NCBI GenBank assembly: GCA_012797825.1 | Contig: JAAZOI010000036.1 | Coordinates: 1 to 32,826 of the forward strand | Length of the DNA: 32,826 nt | Direction of reading: 5' to 3' | From: Eubacteriaceae bacterium | Lineage (GTDB): Bacteria > Bacillota > Clostridia > Eubacteriales > UBA1433 | Translations under genes and position numbers: made by a program | Part shown: piece after piece, positions 16,451-24,896 of the stretch | How the letters are laid out: every line of letters starts with the position of its first letter | Position numbering within the stretch: position 1 is the stretch's first letter | Notes under the pieces: generated by a model | Seen by the model: only the letters and a program-made list of their open reading frames with translations | What the model was told of the DNA's origin: nothing | The model's database searches: none

Positions 16451-17380
16451 CTAGGATAAAAATTTGCTTTCTAAGTTATATCCTATTATAAACTGTTTAT
16501 CTGTTAATTCTTTTTTTCCTTCCAGCTGAACTTTTTTCAGTTTCAGCCCTTTATCATTCGTCTTTACAACAAAGCCGTTTACTTTATCAAAATATATTAT
16601 ATCCCCTGCTTTGTTATTAAATGTTTCGCCTAATATTTCGCTTTCATAAATTTTTAATATTTTGCCGTCTATATAACATCTTGCCGCAGGGTAAGGGCTT
16701 AATCCTCTTATTTTGTTATTAATATTTACACAATCATCATTAAAATTAATAAACAACTCTTCTTTCGTTATTTTGCCTGCAATGCTTGCAAGAGTATTGT
16801 CCTGCTTTTTTGCTTTTGACAAATAACCTTTGACATCGCATAAAAATTCTTCTATCATACTCGCGCCAAGCAATGCAAGCTCATCATGAAGCTGTCCGGC
16901 AGTCATATTATCGTCAATAAAAATTTCTTTTTGTATTATAATATCTCCCGTATCCATTCCCCTGTCCATTTTCATAATAGTAATGCCGCTTACGCTCTCT
17001 CCGTTAATTATCGCCCTGTTTATCGGAGCCGCTCCTCTGTATTTCGGAAGCAGAGACGCGTGAATATTTACACATCCGTATTTGGGAATATTTAAAAGCT
17101 CCTGTTTTAAAATCTGCCCGTATGCAGCAGTTATAAGCAAATCGGGATTGCAGCTTTTAATTATATCAAGGCTTTGTGATGAGTTTATGTTGTCAGGCTG
17201 AAATATCTCAATATTATTCTCTATGCCTGCCTGCTTTACGGCGGAAAAAACTATCTTATTTCCTCTGGCATTTGCTTTATCCGGCTGCGTAATGATTAAT
17301 ACAATATCATTTTTTGTCTTTATTATAGATTTAAGCGCAGGCACCGCGAAATCAGGTGTCGCCGCATAAATAATTCTCAT
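16451..17380 (-). CDS. fmt: Methionyl-tRNA formyltransferase
   Basis: Fmt formylates initiator Met-tRNA with 10-formyl-tetrahydrofolate, allowing bacterial initiation. The 309-residue protein starts MRIIYAATPDFAVPALKSI and has the catalytic N105/H107 in VNIHASLLPKYRGAAPINRA and D143 in RGMDTGDI. The smaller C-terminal OB-type tRNA-binding domain runs from about 205 to the end. The substrate-release partner def lies immediately upstream in the operon. AAGGTGAGCAAGG precedes ATG 17380. Confidence 0.97.
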   Translation of the reverse strand: MRIIYAATPDFAVPALKSIIKTKNDIVLIITQPDKANARGNKIVFSAVKQAGIENNIEIFQPDNINSSQSLDIIKSCNPDLLITAAYGQILKQELLNIPKYGCVNIHASLLPKYRGAAPINRAIINGESVSGITIMKMDRGMDTGDIIIQKEIFIDDNMTAGQLHDELALLGASMIEEFLCDVKGYLSKAKKQDNTLASIAGKITKEELFINFNDDCVNINNKIRGLSPYPAARCYIDGKILKIYESEILGETFNNKAGDIIYFDKVNGFVVKTNDKGLKLKKVQLEGKKELTDKQFIIGYNLESKFLS

Positions 17381-17396
17381 CCTTGCTCACCTTGTT

Positions 17397-17909
17397 TTAT
17401 TTTTGCTCTTCTGTCTCGTCAACTTCTTCGTTTTCTTCATCATCATCATTATCATATAATACGGGCTGTGTAAAATCGGCTTTTTGAGTGTAAAGAATTC
17501 CTTCCAAATGGTCAGTCTCGTGGCAGAAAATTCTTGCCAAGTGGCCGCTTGCTTCAATGGTTAATTCTTGTCCGTTTTCATCTGTCGCTTTTAGAGTAAC
17601 GTTTAAGGGTCTTTTTACCGACATATGCTTTCCGGGTATGCTCAGGCATCCTTCATATGCAATTTCTTCCCCGTCTGAAGATATAATCTGCGGATTTACA
17701 AGTCTGTATACAGCGTCATTATAATGTACTACAATAAGCCTTTTCAAAACTCCAACCTGCACCGCTGCAAGTCCCACCCCTTTATGCGACTCTAAAGTCT
17801 CTTCCATATCGTCAAACAACTGCTTTATTCTGTCTGTTACTTCACTTACATATTTTGATTTTTTATATAAAATCTCATCTTCTTCTGTTCTTACAAATCT
17901 TAATGCCAT
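17397..17909 (-). CDS. def: Peptide deformylase with an acidic C-terminal tail
   Basis: Def removes the N-formyl group from nascent proteins at the ribosome exit. All three family motifs are present: GVGLAAVQ (44-51), EGCLS (86-90, with metal ligand C88) and HETDH (130-134, with metal ligands H130/H134 and catalytic E131). It is 170 residues long; the last 18 or so (from about YDNDDDEE) are almost wholly Asp/Glu, an extension beyond the catalytic core. GGGAG lies ten bases before ATG 17909, inside the end of priA. It pairs with fmt as usual. Confidence 0.97.
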   Translation of the reverse strand: MALRFVRTEEDEILYKKSKYVSEVTDRIKQLFDDMEETLESHKGVGLAAVQVGVLKRLIVVHYNDAVYRLVNPQIISSDGEEIAYEGCLSIPGKHMSVKRPLNVTLKATDENGQELTIEASGHLARIFCHETDHLEGILYTQKADFTQPVLYDNDDDEENEEVDETEEQK

Positions 17910-17914
17910 TTACG

Positions 17915-20149
17915 TTATACTCCCGAGTTTTTTTGCATGTATGCAATGATGTTATTTTTGTGTATTATATTATTATATACTATTTTCATTGTATTTTTAA
18001 TATTTTTTTCCGCGCTTGTCTTTACTATAACGTGGAATATGTATTTGCTGTTTATGTAAGACACTTCAGGTTTAGCGGGGCGGTATATTTTTATTAATCT
18101 GCATTGTTCGTCTTTTATTTTCTCTATTAAACTTTGTGCAAATTCATATGCTGTGTTTTTTGCCTTTTCTTCATTCTCGTCAAAGAAGTAAAATCCGTAC
18201 ATCTGGCTGAACGGAGGGTAACTGAGTTTCTTTCTGTATTTTATCTCATCGTTGTAAAAACTCTCATAATCATAGTTTTTTATATGTTTTATAACATAAT
18301 GGTCGGGGCTGTATGTTTGGATTATAACATCTCCGCCGCCTTTTTCTCTTCCGCATCTTCCCGCCGCCTGATAGGCAAGGCAAAATGCGCGAAACGACGA
18401 ATAAATATCGGGCATATTTAAAGCCATATCAGCAAGCACTACTCCAACAACGCTTACAAGCGGGAAATCAAATCCTTTCACTACCATCTGCGTCCCTATC
18501 AGTATATCCGCTTTATGATTTTTGAAATTATCGGTTATTTCGTCGAATGCGTACTTAGTGGTTGTTGTATCCTTATCCATCCTGATTATTCTTGCGTACG
18601 GAAATTTATTTGCAATTTCACTCTCTATTTTCTGAGTTCCGGTGCCCATATGACGTATTTTGTCGCTTCCGCACTCCGGGCAGTGGGTTTCTAAATCTTT
18701 TTCATATCCGCAGTAATGGCACATAAGTTTTTTTACATCTGAGTGATATGTAAGCGCGACATCGCACGAGGGGCATCTTTCAGAGTATCCGCATTTCCTG
18801 CAAAACACATAAGTATACATTCCCCTTCTGTTCAGAAAGAAAATTGCCTGTTCGCTTTTATCAAGCGCGTTTTGAATGCAATTTTCAAGAATTGATGAAA
18901 ACACGCTTCTGTTGCCGCTTTTCAGCTCTTGTCTCATATCAATTATATTAATATTCGGAAGCGCTCTGTTGAAAATTCTGTTAGGCAGCTTTAACAGCTT
19001 GTATTTGCCGCATACAGCATAATAATAACTTTCAATCAAAGGAGTGGCGGAACCCAAAACAAGTTTTGCGCCATATAGTTCCGATAAAAATTCAGCTACT
19101 TCTATGCTGTCATATCGAGGAGAGGATGTGGACTTATAACTTTCTTCATGGCACTCGTCCAATACAATAATCCCAAGATCTTTGTAGGGATAAAACAGAG
19201 CGCTCCGAGCTCCCAATGTGACTTTCGCTTCGCCTGATGCAATGCGTTTATACTGGTAATATCTTTCGCCTTCCGAAAGCCTGCTGTGAATAACGGCGCA
19301 ATCTCCGAATCTTTCTTTTATTCGCCCAACAGTCTGTGCGGTAAGCGCAATTTCCGGAAGCAGATACAGCGCCTGTTTTCCTTTGTCTATAGCGTCTTGT
19401 ATCATGTTGAGGTAAACCTCGGTTTTGCCGCTGCCCGTTATTCCGTGCAGTAAAAATTTATCTTTATCGCAATTATAATATTCATCCAAAACGTTCCTCT
19501 GCTCATCGGAAAGAATATTAGCGCTTTGCTTTTCTATATTATTTTTACCGTAATGCGTTTCATAAAATTCATTTTTATTTAATGTAATTAAATTTTTTTC
19601 CTGCAGTTTTTTTATAGTATCGCCGCTTATATTATTAATTCTTTTAAATTCATTTAAATCCTGAAAATCTTTGCCTAACAATTCAATTGCAAGCCTTTGC
19701 GAGCGTGCATTTGATTTTATGTCGCTTAAATATTCTTCTTTTGTTTTATATTTTCCGCTCAGACTAATGGTGGTTTTGTATTGTTCCTTGCCCTTTTTCC
19801 TTGCGAATTTTGGCAGCACGCAGCTAAACGCGTCGGAATAAGTGCAGAAATATTCTTCCCTTAAAAATTCGCATGTTTTTAACTGCGCGTAGGTAATAGG
19901 CATTGCGGGCTCAAAAATATCCGCCGCTTCTTTTAACACGATGTCTTTTTGAGCGTCATTTTTAACGCTCATTATAAAAGCTTCGCGCTTTTTATTGCTT
20001 TTGCCGAACGGAACCAACGCCATTTTACCCGCGCTTGCTTTCAGCGCAAGTTCAGCGGGCAGTATATAATCAAAAGTTCTGTCTAGAGCGGTTCCTTTTT
20101 CGTTAATTACCACTTCAACGATTTTTTCTTTTTTTACAGTTTCATTCAT
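17915..20149 (-). CDS. priA: Primosomal replication-restart helicase PriA
   Basis: PriA reloads the replisome at abandoned forks. Numbering from ATG 20149 gives 744 residues: an N-terminal DNA-binding domain, Walker A GITGSGKT (236-243), DECH (331-334), then a zinc-binding insertion with eight cysteines in four CxxC-type pairs (C450, 453, 459, 462, 477, 480, 490, 493), and helicase motifs through YQAAGRCGREKGGG. The frame extends to a TTG at 20161, but TTTGGAG sits six bases before ATG 20149, so that is the better start. RpoZ is upstream across a 70-base gap containing a hairpin; coaBC, common between rpoZ and priA in Bacillota, is missing. Confidence 0.96.
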   Translation of the reverse strand: MNETVKKEKIVEVVINEKGTALDRTFDYILPAELALKASAGKMALVPFGKSNKKREAFIMSVKNDAQKDIVLKEAADIFEPAMPITYAQLKTCEFLREEYFCTYSDAFSCVLPKFARKKGKEQYKTTISLSGKYKTKEEYLSDIKSNARSQRLAIELLGKDFQDLNEFKRINNISGDTIKKLQEKNLITLNKNEFYETHYGKNNIEKQSANILSDEQRNVLDEYYNCDKDKFLLHGITGSGKTEVYLNMIQDAIDKGKQALYLLPEIALTAQTVGRIKERFGDCAVIHSRLSEGERYYQYKRIASGEAKVTLGARSALFYPYKDLGIIVLDECHEESYKSTSSPRYDSIEVAEFLSELYGAKLVLGSATPLIESYYYAVCGKYKLLKLPNRIFNRALPNINIIDMRQELKSGNRSVFSSILENCIQNALDKSEQAIFFLNRRGMYTYVFCRKCGYSERCPSCDVALTYHSDVKKLMCHYCGYEKDLETHCPECGSDKIRHMGTGTQKIESEIANKFPYARIIRMDKDTTTTKYAFDEITDNFKNHKADILIGTQMVVKGFDFPLVSVVGVVLADMALNMPDIYSSFRAFCLAYQAAGRCGREKGGGDVIIQTYSPDHYVIKHIKNYDYESFYNDEIKYRKKLSYPPFSQMYGFYFFDENEEKAKNTAYEFAQSLIEKIKDEQCRLIKIYRPAKPEVSYINSKYIFHVIVKTSAEKNIKNTMKIVYNNIIHKNNIIAYMQKNSGV

Positions 20150-20192
20150 TAACTGCTCCAAAGCGAATAAAATTATTAAACATCAGAATAAT

Positions 20193-20212
20193 GGCGTACT
20201 TTTAAGTACGCC
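20193..20212. other. Hairpin between rpoZ and priA
   Basis: GGCGTACTT (20193-20201) and AAGTACGCC (20204-20212) form a perfect 9-bp inverted repeat, so the RNA can fold into a stem of at least seven GC-rich pairs with a small loop. On the minus strand it comes directly after the rpoZ stop and is followed by ATTATTCTGA, which is not a T-run. It may be an attenuator, an RNA processing site or a weak terminator inside the operon. Confidence 0.6.
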
Positions 20213-20219
20213 GTTATGT

Positions 20220-20417
20220 TTAGCTGTTTTTGTAATGATAGGTTATTTTATCCTCCATTATTTCGTCTACCGCAGTGCTTACAACGTTAAGCTCTTTTTT
20301 ATCAACCAGCGGCATCTCTCCGTTTATCAGCTCTCTCGCTCTGACGGAAGCCACATAAACCAAAGAATATTTGTTGTCAACTTTTCCTAAAAGTTCCACA
20401 ATTGACGGTTTTATCAT
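20220..20417 (-). CDS. rpoZ: RNA polymerase omega subunit
   Basis: Omega helps assembly and stability of RNA polymerase. The 65-residue protein has the family core PSIVELLGKVDNKYSLVYVA followed by RARELI and a C-terminal STAVDEIMEDKI helix. GAGGAGG is well placed before ATG 20417, and the start overlaps the gmk stop by four bases (ATGA), the standard gmk-rpoZ coupling. It is followed by a hairpin at 20193-20212. Confidence 0.96.
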   Translation of the reverse strand: MIKPSIVELLGKVDNKYSLVYVASVRARELINGEMPLVDKKELNVVSTAVDEIMEDKITYHYKNS

Positions 20418-21025
20418 AAAGATTCCTCCTCTAAAATAAACTTATCTATAAAATCCATATTATATTTTATTTTTTTATCAAGCAGCTTTATTATCTCGTT
20501 AATTTCTTCTACCGCATCATCAATATTATCGTTTATAACAAGATAGTCATATTCATGCGCTGTCTTAATCTCTTTTACCGAGTTTTTAAGACGCAGTTGA
20601 AATTGTTCCTCAGTTTCTGATTTTCTGCCTTTAAGCCTTGATATCAACACTTCAAGTGACGGAGGCAGAACAAAAATCATTTCGCAGTCATGATATATTT
20701 TTTTTATCTGCATGCTTCCCTGCACATCAATTTCCAGTATAACGTTATTGCCTTTTTCAAGGTTATCAAAAACAGGCTTTTTTAGCGTTCCGTAATAATT
20801 GCCGTGTACGCGGGCGTACTCAAGAAATTCATTGTTTTTTATTTTCTCGTTAAATTCATTTTCGCTTAAGAAAATATAATCATCGCACCCTTCCCCGTCT
20901 CTGGGCTTGCGCGTAGTAGCCGATATGGAAAGATAATTATTTTTATTATTAACAGCTCTTTTGCAAATAGTGCTTTTGCCTGCTCCGCTCGGACCCGATA
21001 CGACTAAAAGTTTGCCCTTAATCAT
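20414..21025 (-). CDS. gmk: Guanylate kinase
   Basis: Gmk phosphorylates GMP to GDP with ATP, feeding GTP pools and (p)ppGpp control. From ATG 21025 the protein has 203 residues, the usual size, with the P-loop GPSGAGKS at 11-18, ATTRKPRDGE (GMP binding), the EFLEYARVHGNYYGT segment and ILEIDVQGSMQI. The open frame extends upstream to a TTG at 21052, but AAAGGTGAT lies just before ATG 21025 and the family starts near KGKLLVVSGPSG, so the shorter form is preferred. It overlaps remA by eight bases. Confidence 0.96.
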   Translation of the reverse strand: MIKGKLLVVSGPSGAGKSTICKRAVNNKNNYLSISATTRKPRDGEGCDDYIFLSENEFNEKIKNNEFLEYARVHGNYYGTLKKPVFDNLEKGNNVILEIDVQGSMQIKKIYHDCEMIFVLPPSLEVLISRLKGRKSETEEQFQLRLKNSVKEIKTAHEYDYLVINDNIDDAVEEINEIIKLLDKKIKYNMDFIDKFILEEESL

Positions 21026-21266
21026 TTTTATCACCTTTGACATTTCTTGCAATTATTGTCTCGGGCATAACTGCGGAAAGTATTATATCATGATTTTCCA
21101 TAATTATCACTGCGCGCGTTTTGCGTCCTTGTGTGGCGTCAATTAAATTACCGTTTTTTTTCGCTTCGCTTATTATACGCCTTACAGGCGCAGATTCAGG
21201 GGATATTATCGCTATTACCTTGTCATAACTCGTAAGGTTGCCGAATCCTATGTTTAAAAAATTCAT
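21018..21266 (-). CDS. remA: RemA-type DNA-binding regulator (DUF370)
   Basis: RemA is a small oligomeric DNA-binding protein; in Bacillus subtilis it activates biofilm matrix and osmoprotectant genes. The 82-residue protein keeps the family landmarks: FLNIGFGN at the start, IAIISPESAPVRRIISEAK, NLIDATQGRKTRAVI and LSAVMPETI. The Arg that in B. subtilis is R18 (DNA contact, by my recollection) aligns with Lys16 here, a conservative change. The ribosome site is modest (AATAGGT). It sits between yicC and gmk as in nearly all Bacillota; in organisms without matrix genes its regulon is unknown. Confidence 0.93.
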   Translation of the reverse strand: MNFLNIGFGNLTSYDKVIAIISPESAPVRRIISEAKKNGNLIDATQGRKTRAVIIMENHDIILSAVMPETIIARNVKGDKND

Positions 21267-21274
21267 ATTAATAC

Positions 21275-22150
21275 CTATTCTATGTTCTGCACTTGTTCTC
21301 TTATTTTCTCAATGTCGCTTTTAATTTCAACAACAGTCATGCTTATGCTTGCGCTGTTGGATTTTGATGCAATAGTATTTGCTTCCCTGTTCATTTCCTG
21401 CAATATAAAATCAAGTTTTCTGCCAATATCCACATCATCATAAATAGTCTTTTCCAAAGCTTTTAGGTGGCTTTTAAGTCTTGTAATTTCTTCGTCGATT
21501 GCCGCTCTGTCCGCAAGAAATGCAATTTCGGCTGCAAGTCTGTTTGAGTCAATTTCTTTTATATTAAATCTGTTCAGCGCTTCTTTTATTTTAACTTCGC
21601 AGTTTGCGGGTATGCTGCCCGATTCTTCTTCAACTTTGCCCAGCAGTAATTTTATATTTTCATTTTTGCTTAATATATCTTTCTTTAATTGCTCTCCTTC
21701 AACCTGTCTTGCAGCGCACAGCATATCAAGCGCACAGTTTACTGCTGTTTGCACATACTGCCACAATTCTAAATATTTTTCGCTGTCCTCATCGCTTTTA
21801 ATAATATCCGAAAATTTAGCAATAGTGCTTACCTTAATGTCATTTTCAATATCATCAAACATAACCGATATTTGTTTTAAAATATCATAATACTGTTTTG
21901 CAAGCGATGAATCCATATATATATTTACAGGCCTGTCGGATAAGAATTTTATACCGATATATACTTCAATTCTTCCTCTTAAAATTCGCTGCGATATAGT
22001 TGTCCTCAATTTATCTTCAAAGCTGTTAAATTGTTTAGGTATTTTTATAAAAAAATCCCTGTATCTGTGGTTGACCGTTTTTATCTCGGCAATTATTGAA
22101 AACTTATCGTTTGAATATTCTCCTCTGCCGAACCCTGTCATGCTGTTCAT
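21275..22150 (-). CDS. yicC: YicC/YloC family endoribonuclease
   Basis: YicC-type proteins are ring-forming endoribonucleases involved in RNA turnover; the Bacillus member is YloC. The 291-residue protein starts MNSMTGFGRGEYSND and has KTVNHRYRDF, the family opening, and ends with the conserved SKSNSASISMTVVEIKSDIE stretch and KIREQVQNIE terminus. The middle is helical. AGGAG precedes ATG 22150. It lies 16 bases after dapF and immediately before remA, the usual yloC-remA-gmk order. Confidence 0.94.
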   Translation of the reverse strand: MNSMTGFGRGEYSNDKFSIIAEIKTVNHRYRDFFIKIPKQFNSFEDKLRTTISQRILRGRIEVYIGIKFLSDRPVNIYMDSSLAKQYYDILKQISVMFDDIENDIKVSTIAKFSDIIKSDEDSEKYLELWQYVQTAVNCALDMLCAARQVEGEQLKKDILSKNENIKLLLGKVEEESGSIPANCEVKIKEALNRFNIKEIDSNRLAAEIAFLADRAAIDEEITRLKSHLKALEKTIYDDVDIGRKLDFILQEMNREANTIASKSNSASISMTVVEIKSDIEKIREQVQNIE

Positions 22151-22166
22151 AATTTCTGCTCCTGCC

Positions 22167-23003
22167 TTATAAGTTTATCTCGCCGCGGAAAACCGCAGCC
22201 GCCTGCCCTGTCATAATAATATCATTATCCTGCGATATTTGTATTATCATATCGCCGCCGGGCATTTTAATGTTTATTTTATTTTTACATAAACTTTTTT
22301 TATTCAGAACCGCCGCTGTTGCGCAAGCGCCGCTGCCGCACGCCTGCGTGATGCCTACGCCTCTTTCGTATGTTATTAATTCAACGTTATCATCGGCATT
22401 AATTTTAACGAAATTCACGTTTACTTTTTGCGGAAACATTTCATTATCCTGAAGTGACGAGCCTATTTTTTCAATATATCTTAAATCAAAATTATCAACT
22501 ATAATAACCGCGTGCGGATTAGGCATCGCCAATGCCGATAACTTTATTTCTTCACCATCTATATTAAGACGGATATCTAACGGCGATTCATTTTCTGTTT
22601 TAACGGGTATTTTGCTTTTATCAAATTCAGCTTTGCCCATATTAACGCTTATTAAATCTGCCTTATTTTTATCATCCGTCTTTGTTATTTCACAATTATA
22701 TATTTTATCACATGACTGTATTGTCAGCTTATTGTTCTTTATAATGCCGTTATCATATACGTATTTTGCAGTGCATCTAAGCCCGTTTCCGCAAACCTGC
22801 GCAATGCTGCCGTCACAGTTGTAATAATCCATCGTTATATCCGCTGTATTTGACAGTCGTATTAATATTAAACCGTCAGCGCCTATGCCGGCTTTGCGGT
22901 CGCATAAAAAAGCTGTTTGATTATAAGACAGTTTAATGTTATTATCGATGTTATCAATTACGATAAAATCGTTTTTTAACCCATGCATTTTGCAGAAATT
23001 CAT
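22167..23003 (-). CDS. dapF: Diaminopimelate epimerase
   Basis: DapF converts LL- to meso-diaminopimelate for lysine and peptidoglycan cross-links. The 278-residue enzyme has both catalytic cysteines in context: C71 in CGNGLRC and C222 in ACGSGACA, plus the YERGVG loop (212-217) and NPHAVI. TAGGAA precedes ATG 23003. It is the first gene of the long minus-strand operon and has its own promoter at 23035-23063. Placement ahead of yicC differs from Bacillus. Confidence 0.97.
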   Translation of the reverse strand: MNFCKMHGLKNDFIVIDNIDNNIKLSYNQTAFLCDRKAGIGADGLILIRLSNTADITMDYYNCDGSIAQVCGNGLRCTAKYVYDNGIIKNNKLTIQSCDKIYNCEITKTDDKNKADLISVNMGKAEFDKSKIPVKTENESPLDIRLNIDGEEIKLSALAMPNPHAVIIVDNFDLRYIEKIGSSLQDNEMFPQKVNVNFVKINADDNVELITYERGVGITQACGSGACATAAVLNKKSLCKNKINIKMPGGDMIIQISQDNDIIMTGQAAAVFRGEINL

Positions 23004-23034
23004 ATCTGTTCCTAAATAATTTGATTTTCATTAC

Positions 23035-23063
23035 ATTATACCATATAAATTTGCACTAATAAA
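23035..23063 (-). promoter_or_regulatory. Extended -10 promoter for dapF and the long minus operon
   Basis: On the minus strand: a perfect -10 TATAAT (23035-23040) preceded by TGG, which makes an extended -10, with a weak -35 TTTATT (23058-23063) 17 bases upstream. The start is expected near 23028, giving a leader of about 25 bases. I see no other good promoter before the mini-protein at 8882, so it may serve about 14 kb. Confidence 0.65.
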
Positions 23064-23123
23064 ACATTTAATAAAAATGATTTTATTTTATTTATATGAT
23101 AGAATGTTTTAGAGGTGAGATAA

Positions 23124-24824
23124 ATGCCTTTTGACGGTTTCATGACAGGTTATTTATGCTGTGAATTAAATGAATTATTAAAAGATGCAAAAATAAATAA
23201 AATATATCAAACATCAGCAAACGATATATTATTTGAAATATATGCCCCCGCTAAGGGAAACATACGTCTGAGAGTATGCGCAAACAGTAGTTTTTCGCAT
23301 ATATCTCTGACAAAATTATCGGAAGATAATCCTCTTAATCCGCCTGCATTCTGCATGCTTTTACGAAAGCATCTTCTGGGGGGCAAAGTAAAAGCAGTAA
23401 CGCAGAGCCTTCATGATAGAATTATTACTATTGAGATAGAGCAGCCTGACGAAATTGGGGATTTAAGAACAAGATATCTTATTATTGAGCTTACAGGCAG
23501 AAATTCCAATGTAATTATTACTGATGAAAATTTTATTATTATTGACTGCCTGAAAAAAATCGATGATTCTAAAAGTTCCGTCCGACATATTCTGCCTAAA
23601 CTTGAATACCTGCTTCCGCCTAGTGATAAGCTTAATCCTTACACAATGCGAAAAAGCCAGTTTATTAACGCGTTAAATTCTTCAGATTTACCTGCAGACA
23701 AAAGCATTGTAAGAATTATTGACGGCGCAAGCAATGCTTACGCTCAATATTTATTATCTGATACTATCAACAATGAGTCGGACCTATATGAGCGGATAGA
23801 AAATTCCCTTAATGCTCCGGATAAATATTATATTTTTGAAAAAAACGGTTTGTACAAAGATTTATATTTTGCGGATATATATCCGGATGATACATCAATA
23901 ATAAAAAATAAGTATATAAGTATTGTAGATTTATGCACCGAATATTATGATTTCTTAATAGAGAATAATAAATTAAACGATAAAACAACGTATTTAAAAT
24001 CGGTATTAAATCCGTTAATAAAGCGCGTAAGCGACAAAATAAATAAATTATCAAAAGAGCTCGCCCAATGTTCCGATAAAGAAAAATATAATCTTTACGG
24101 CCAGCTTTTATTAACTTACGGCTATGAAATTAAAACAGGCGCTTATTCATACGATGCGGTTGATATATTCGGCGGAGATAATAATATAATTAAAATCCCG
24201 CTTGATATTAACTTGACTGCTTATGAAAACGCCGAAAAATATTTTAAAAAATATAAAAAACTCAAGAATGCAGAAGAGCACATATCAAATCAAATTAATA
24301 TAGCATCAGATGAGATGAATTTTCTTAATGATCAGCTTTATTATGTAGGCGAATGCAAAACTGGTAAGGATGCTGAAGAAATAATTCAGCTTTTAACAGA
24401 GCAGGGATATATTAAAAATTCGCAGAATAAGAAAACACAGCCGGTATCAACACCTCATCATTTCATCTCTTCAGACGGTTTTGACATATATGTAGGAAAA
24501 AACGATAAACAAAACGAATACCTTACTCATAAATTTGCGAAAAAACAAGATATTTGGCTGCACACAAAAACAATTGCCGGCTCGCACGTAATAATTAAGA
24601 CAAATTCAAAGCAAGTGCCTAAAAATACAATACTTCAGGCAGCTCAGCTGAGCGCTTTTTTCTCAAAAGCCAGAAATTCTCAGAACGTGCCAGTAGATTA
24701 TACAAACATATCTTATGTGAGGAAAATAAGAAATGCGCCTTTGGGCAAAGTAACATACACTAATTATACAACTTTGTATGTAACCCCGGACGAAAGCATG
24801 ATAAAATCATTAAAGACAACTTAA
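23124..24824 (+). CDS. rqcH: Ribosome quality control factor RqcH (NFACT/Rqc2 family)
   Basis: RqcH binds 50S subunits carrying a stalled nascent chain with tRNA and directs addition of C-terminal alanine tails, marking the chain for degradation. The 566-residue protein has the NFACT-N domain (about 1-180) with DR at 98-99 (the pair essential in B. subtilis) and ELTGRNSNVII. A helix-hairpin/coiled region is at about 250-420. The C-terminal NFACT-R domain has FDIYVGKNDKQNEYLTHKFA and DIWLHTKTIAGSHVII. GAGGTGAG precedes ATG 23124. It is divergent from dapF; its own promoter is not obvious (a TAGAAT at 23100-23105 lies too close to the start). Earlier annotations call this family fibronectin-binding. 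Confidence 0.94.
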   Translation: MPFDGFMTGYLCCELNELLKDAKINKIYQTSANDILFEIYAPAKGNIRLRVCANSSFSHISLTKLSEDNPLNPPAFCMLLRKHLLGGKVKAVTQSLHDRIITIEIEQPDEIGDLRTRYLIIELTGRNSNVIITDENFIIIDCLKKIDDSKSSVRHILPKLEYLLPPSDKLNPYTMRKSQFINALNSSDLPADKSIVRIIDGASNAYAQYLLSDTINNESDLYERIENSLNAPDKYYIFEKNGLYKDLYFADIYPDDTSIIKNKYISIVDLCTEYYDFLIENNKLNDKTTYLKSVLNPLIKRVSDKINKLSKELAQCSDKEKYNLYGQLLLTYGYEIKTGAYSYDAVDIFGGDNNIIKIPLDINLTAYENAEKYFKKYKKLKNAEEHISNQINIASDEMNFLNDQLYYVGECKTGKDAEEIIQLLTEQGYIKNSQNKKTQPVSTPHHFISSDGFDIYVGKNDKQNEYLTHKFAKKQDIWLHTKTIAGSHVIIKTNSKQVPKNTILQAAQLSAFFSKARNSQNVPVDYTNISYVRKIRNAPLGKVTYTNYTTLYVTPDESMIKSLKTT

Positions 24825-24840
24825 CAATCCCTTAATTTTA

Positions 24841-24869
24841 TTGACTTTTTTATAATAAAGGTTTAATAT
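24841..24869 (+). promoter_or_regulatory. Likely promoter for the K+ uptake genes
   Basis: TTGACT (24841-24846), a 17-base spacer and TAATAT (24864-24869). The start near 24876 gives a leader of about 20 bases, too short for a c-di-AMP riboswitch of the type that controls many ktr genes. The -10 is four of six. Confidence 0.55.
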
Positions 24870-24896
24870 GTCTTGAACAAAAATTAAGGTAAAAAT

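Noticed and set aside
24825..24896. c-di-AMP (ydaO) or other riboswitch before ktrB
   Set aside because: The intergenic region is only 72 bases and the predicted leader about 20 bases, too short for such an RNA.
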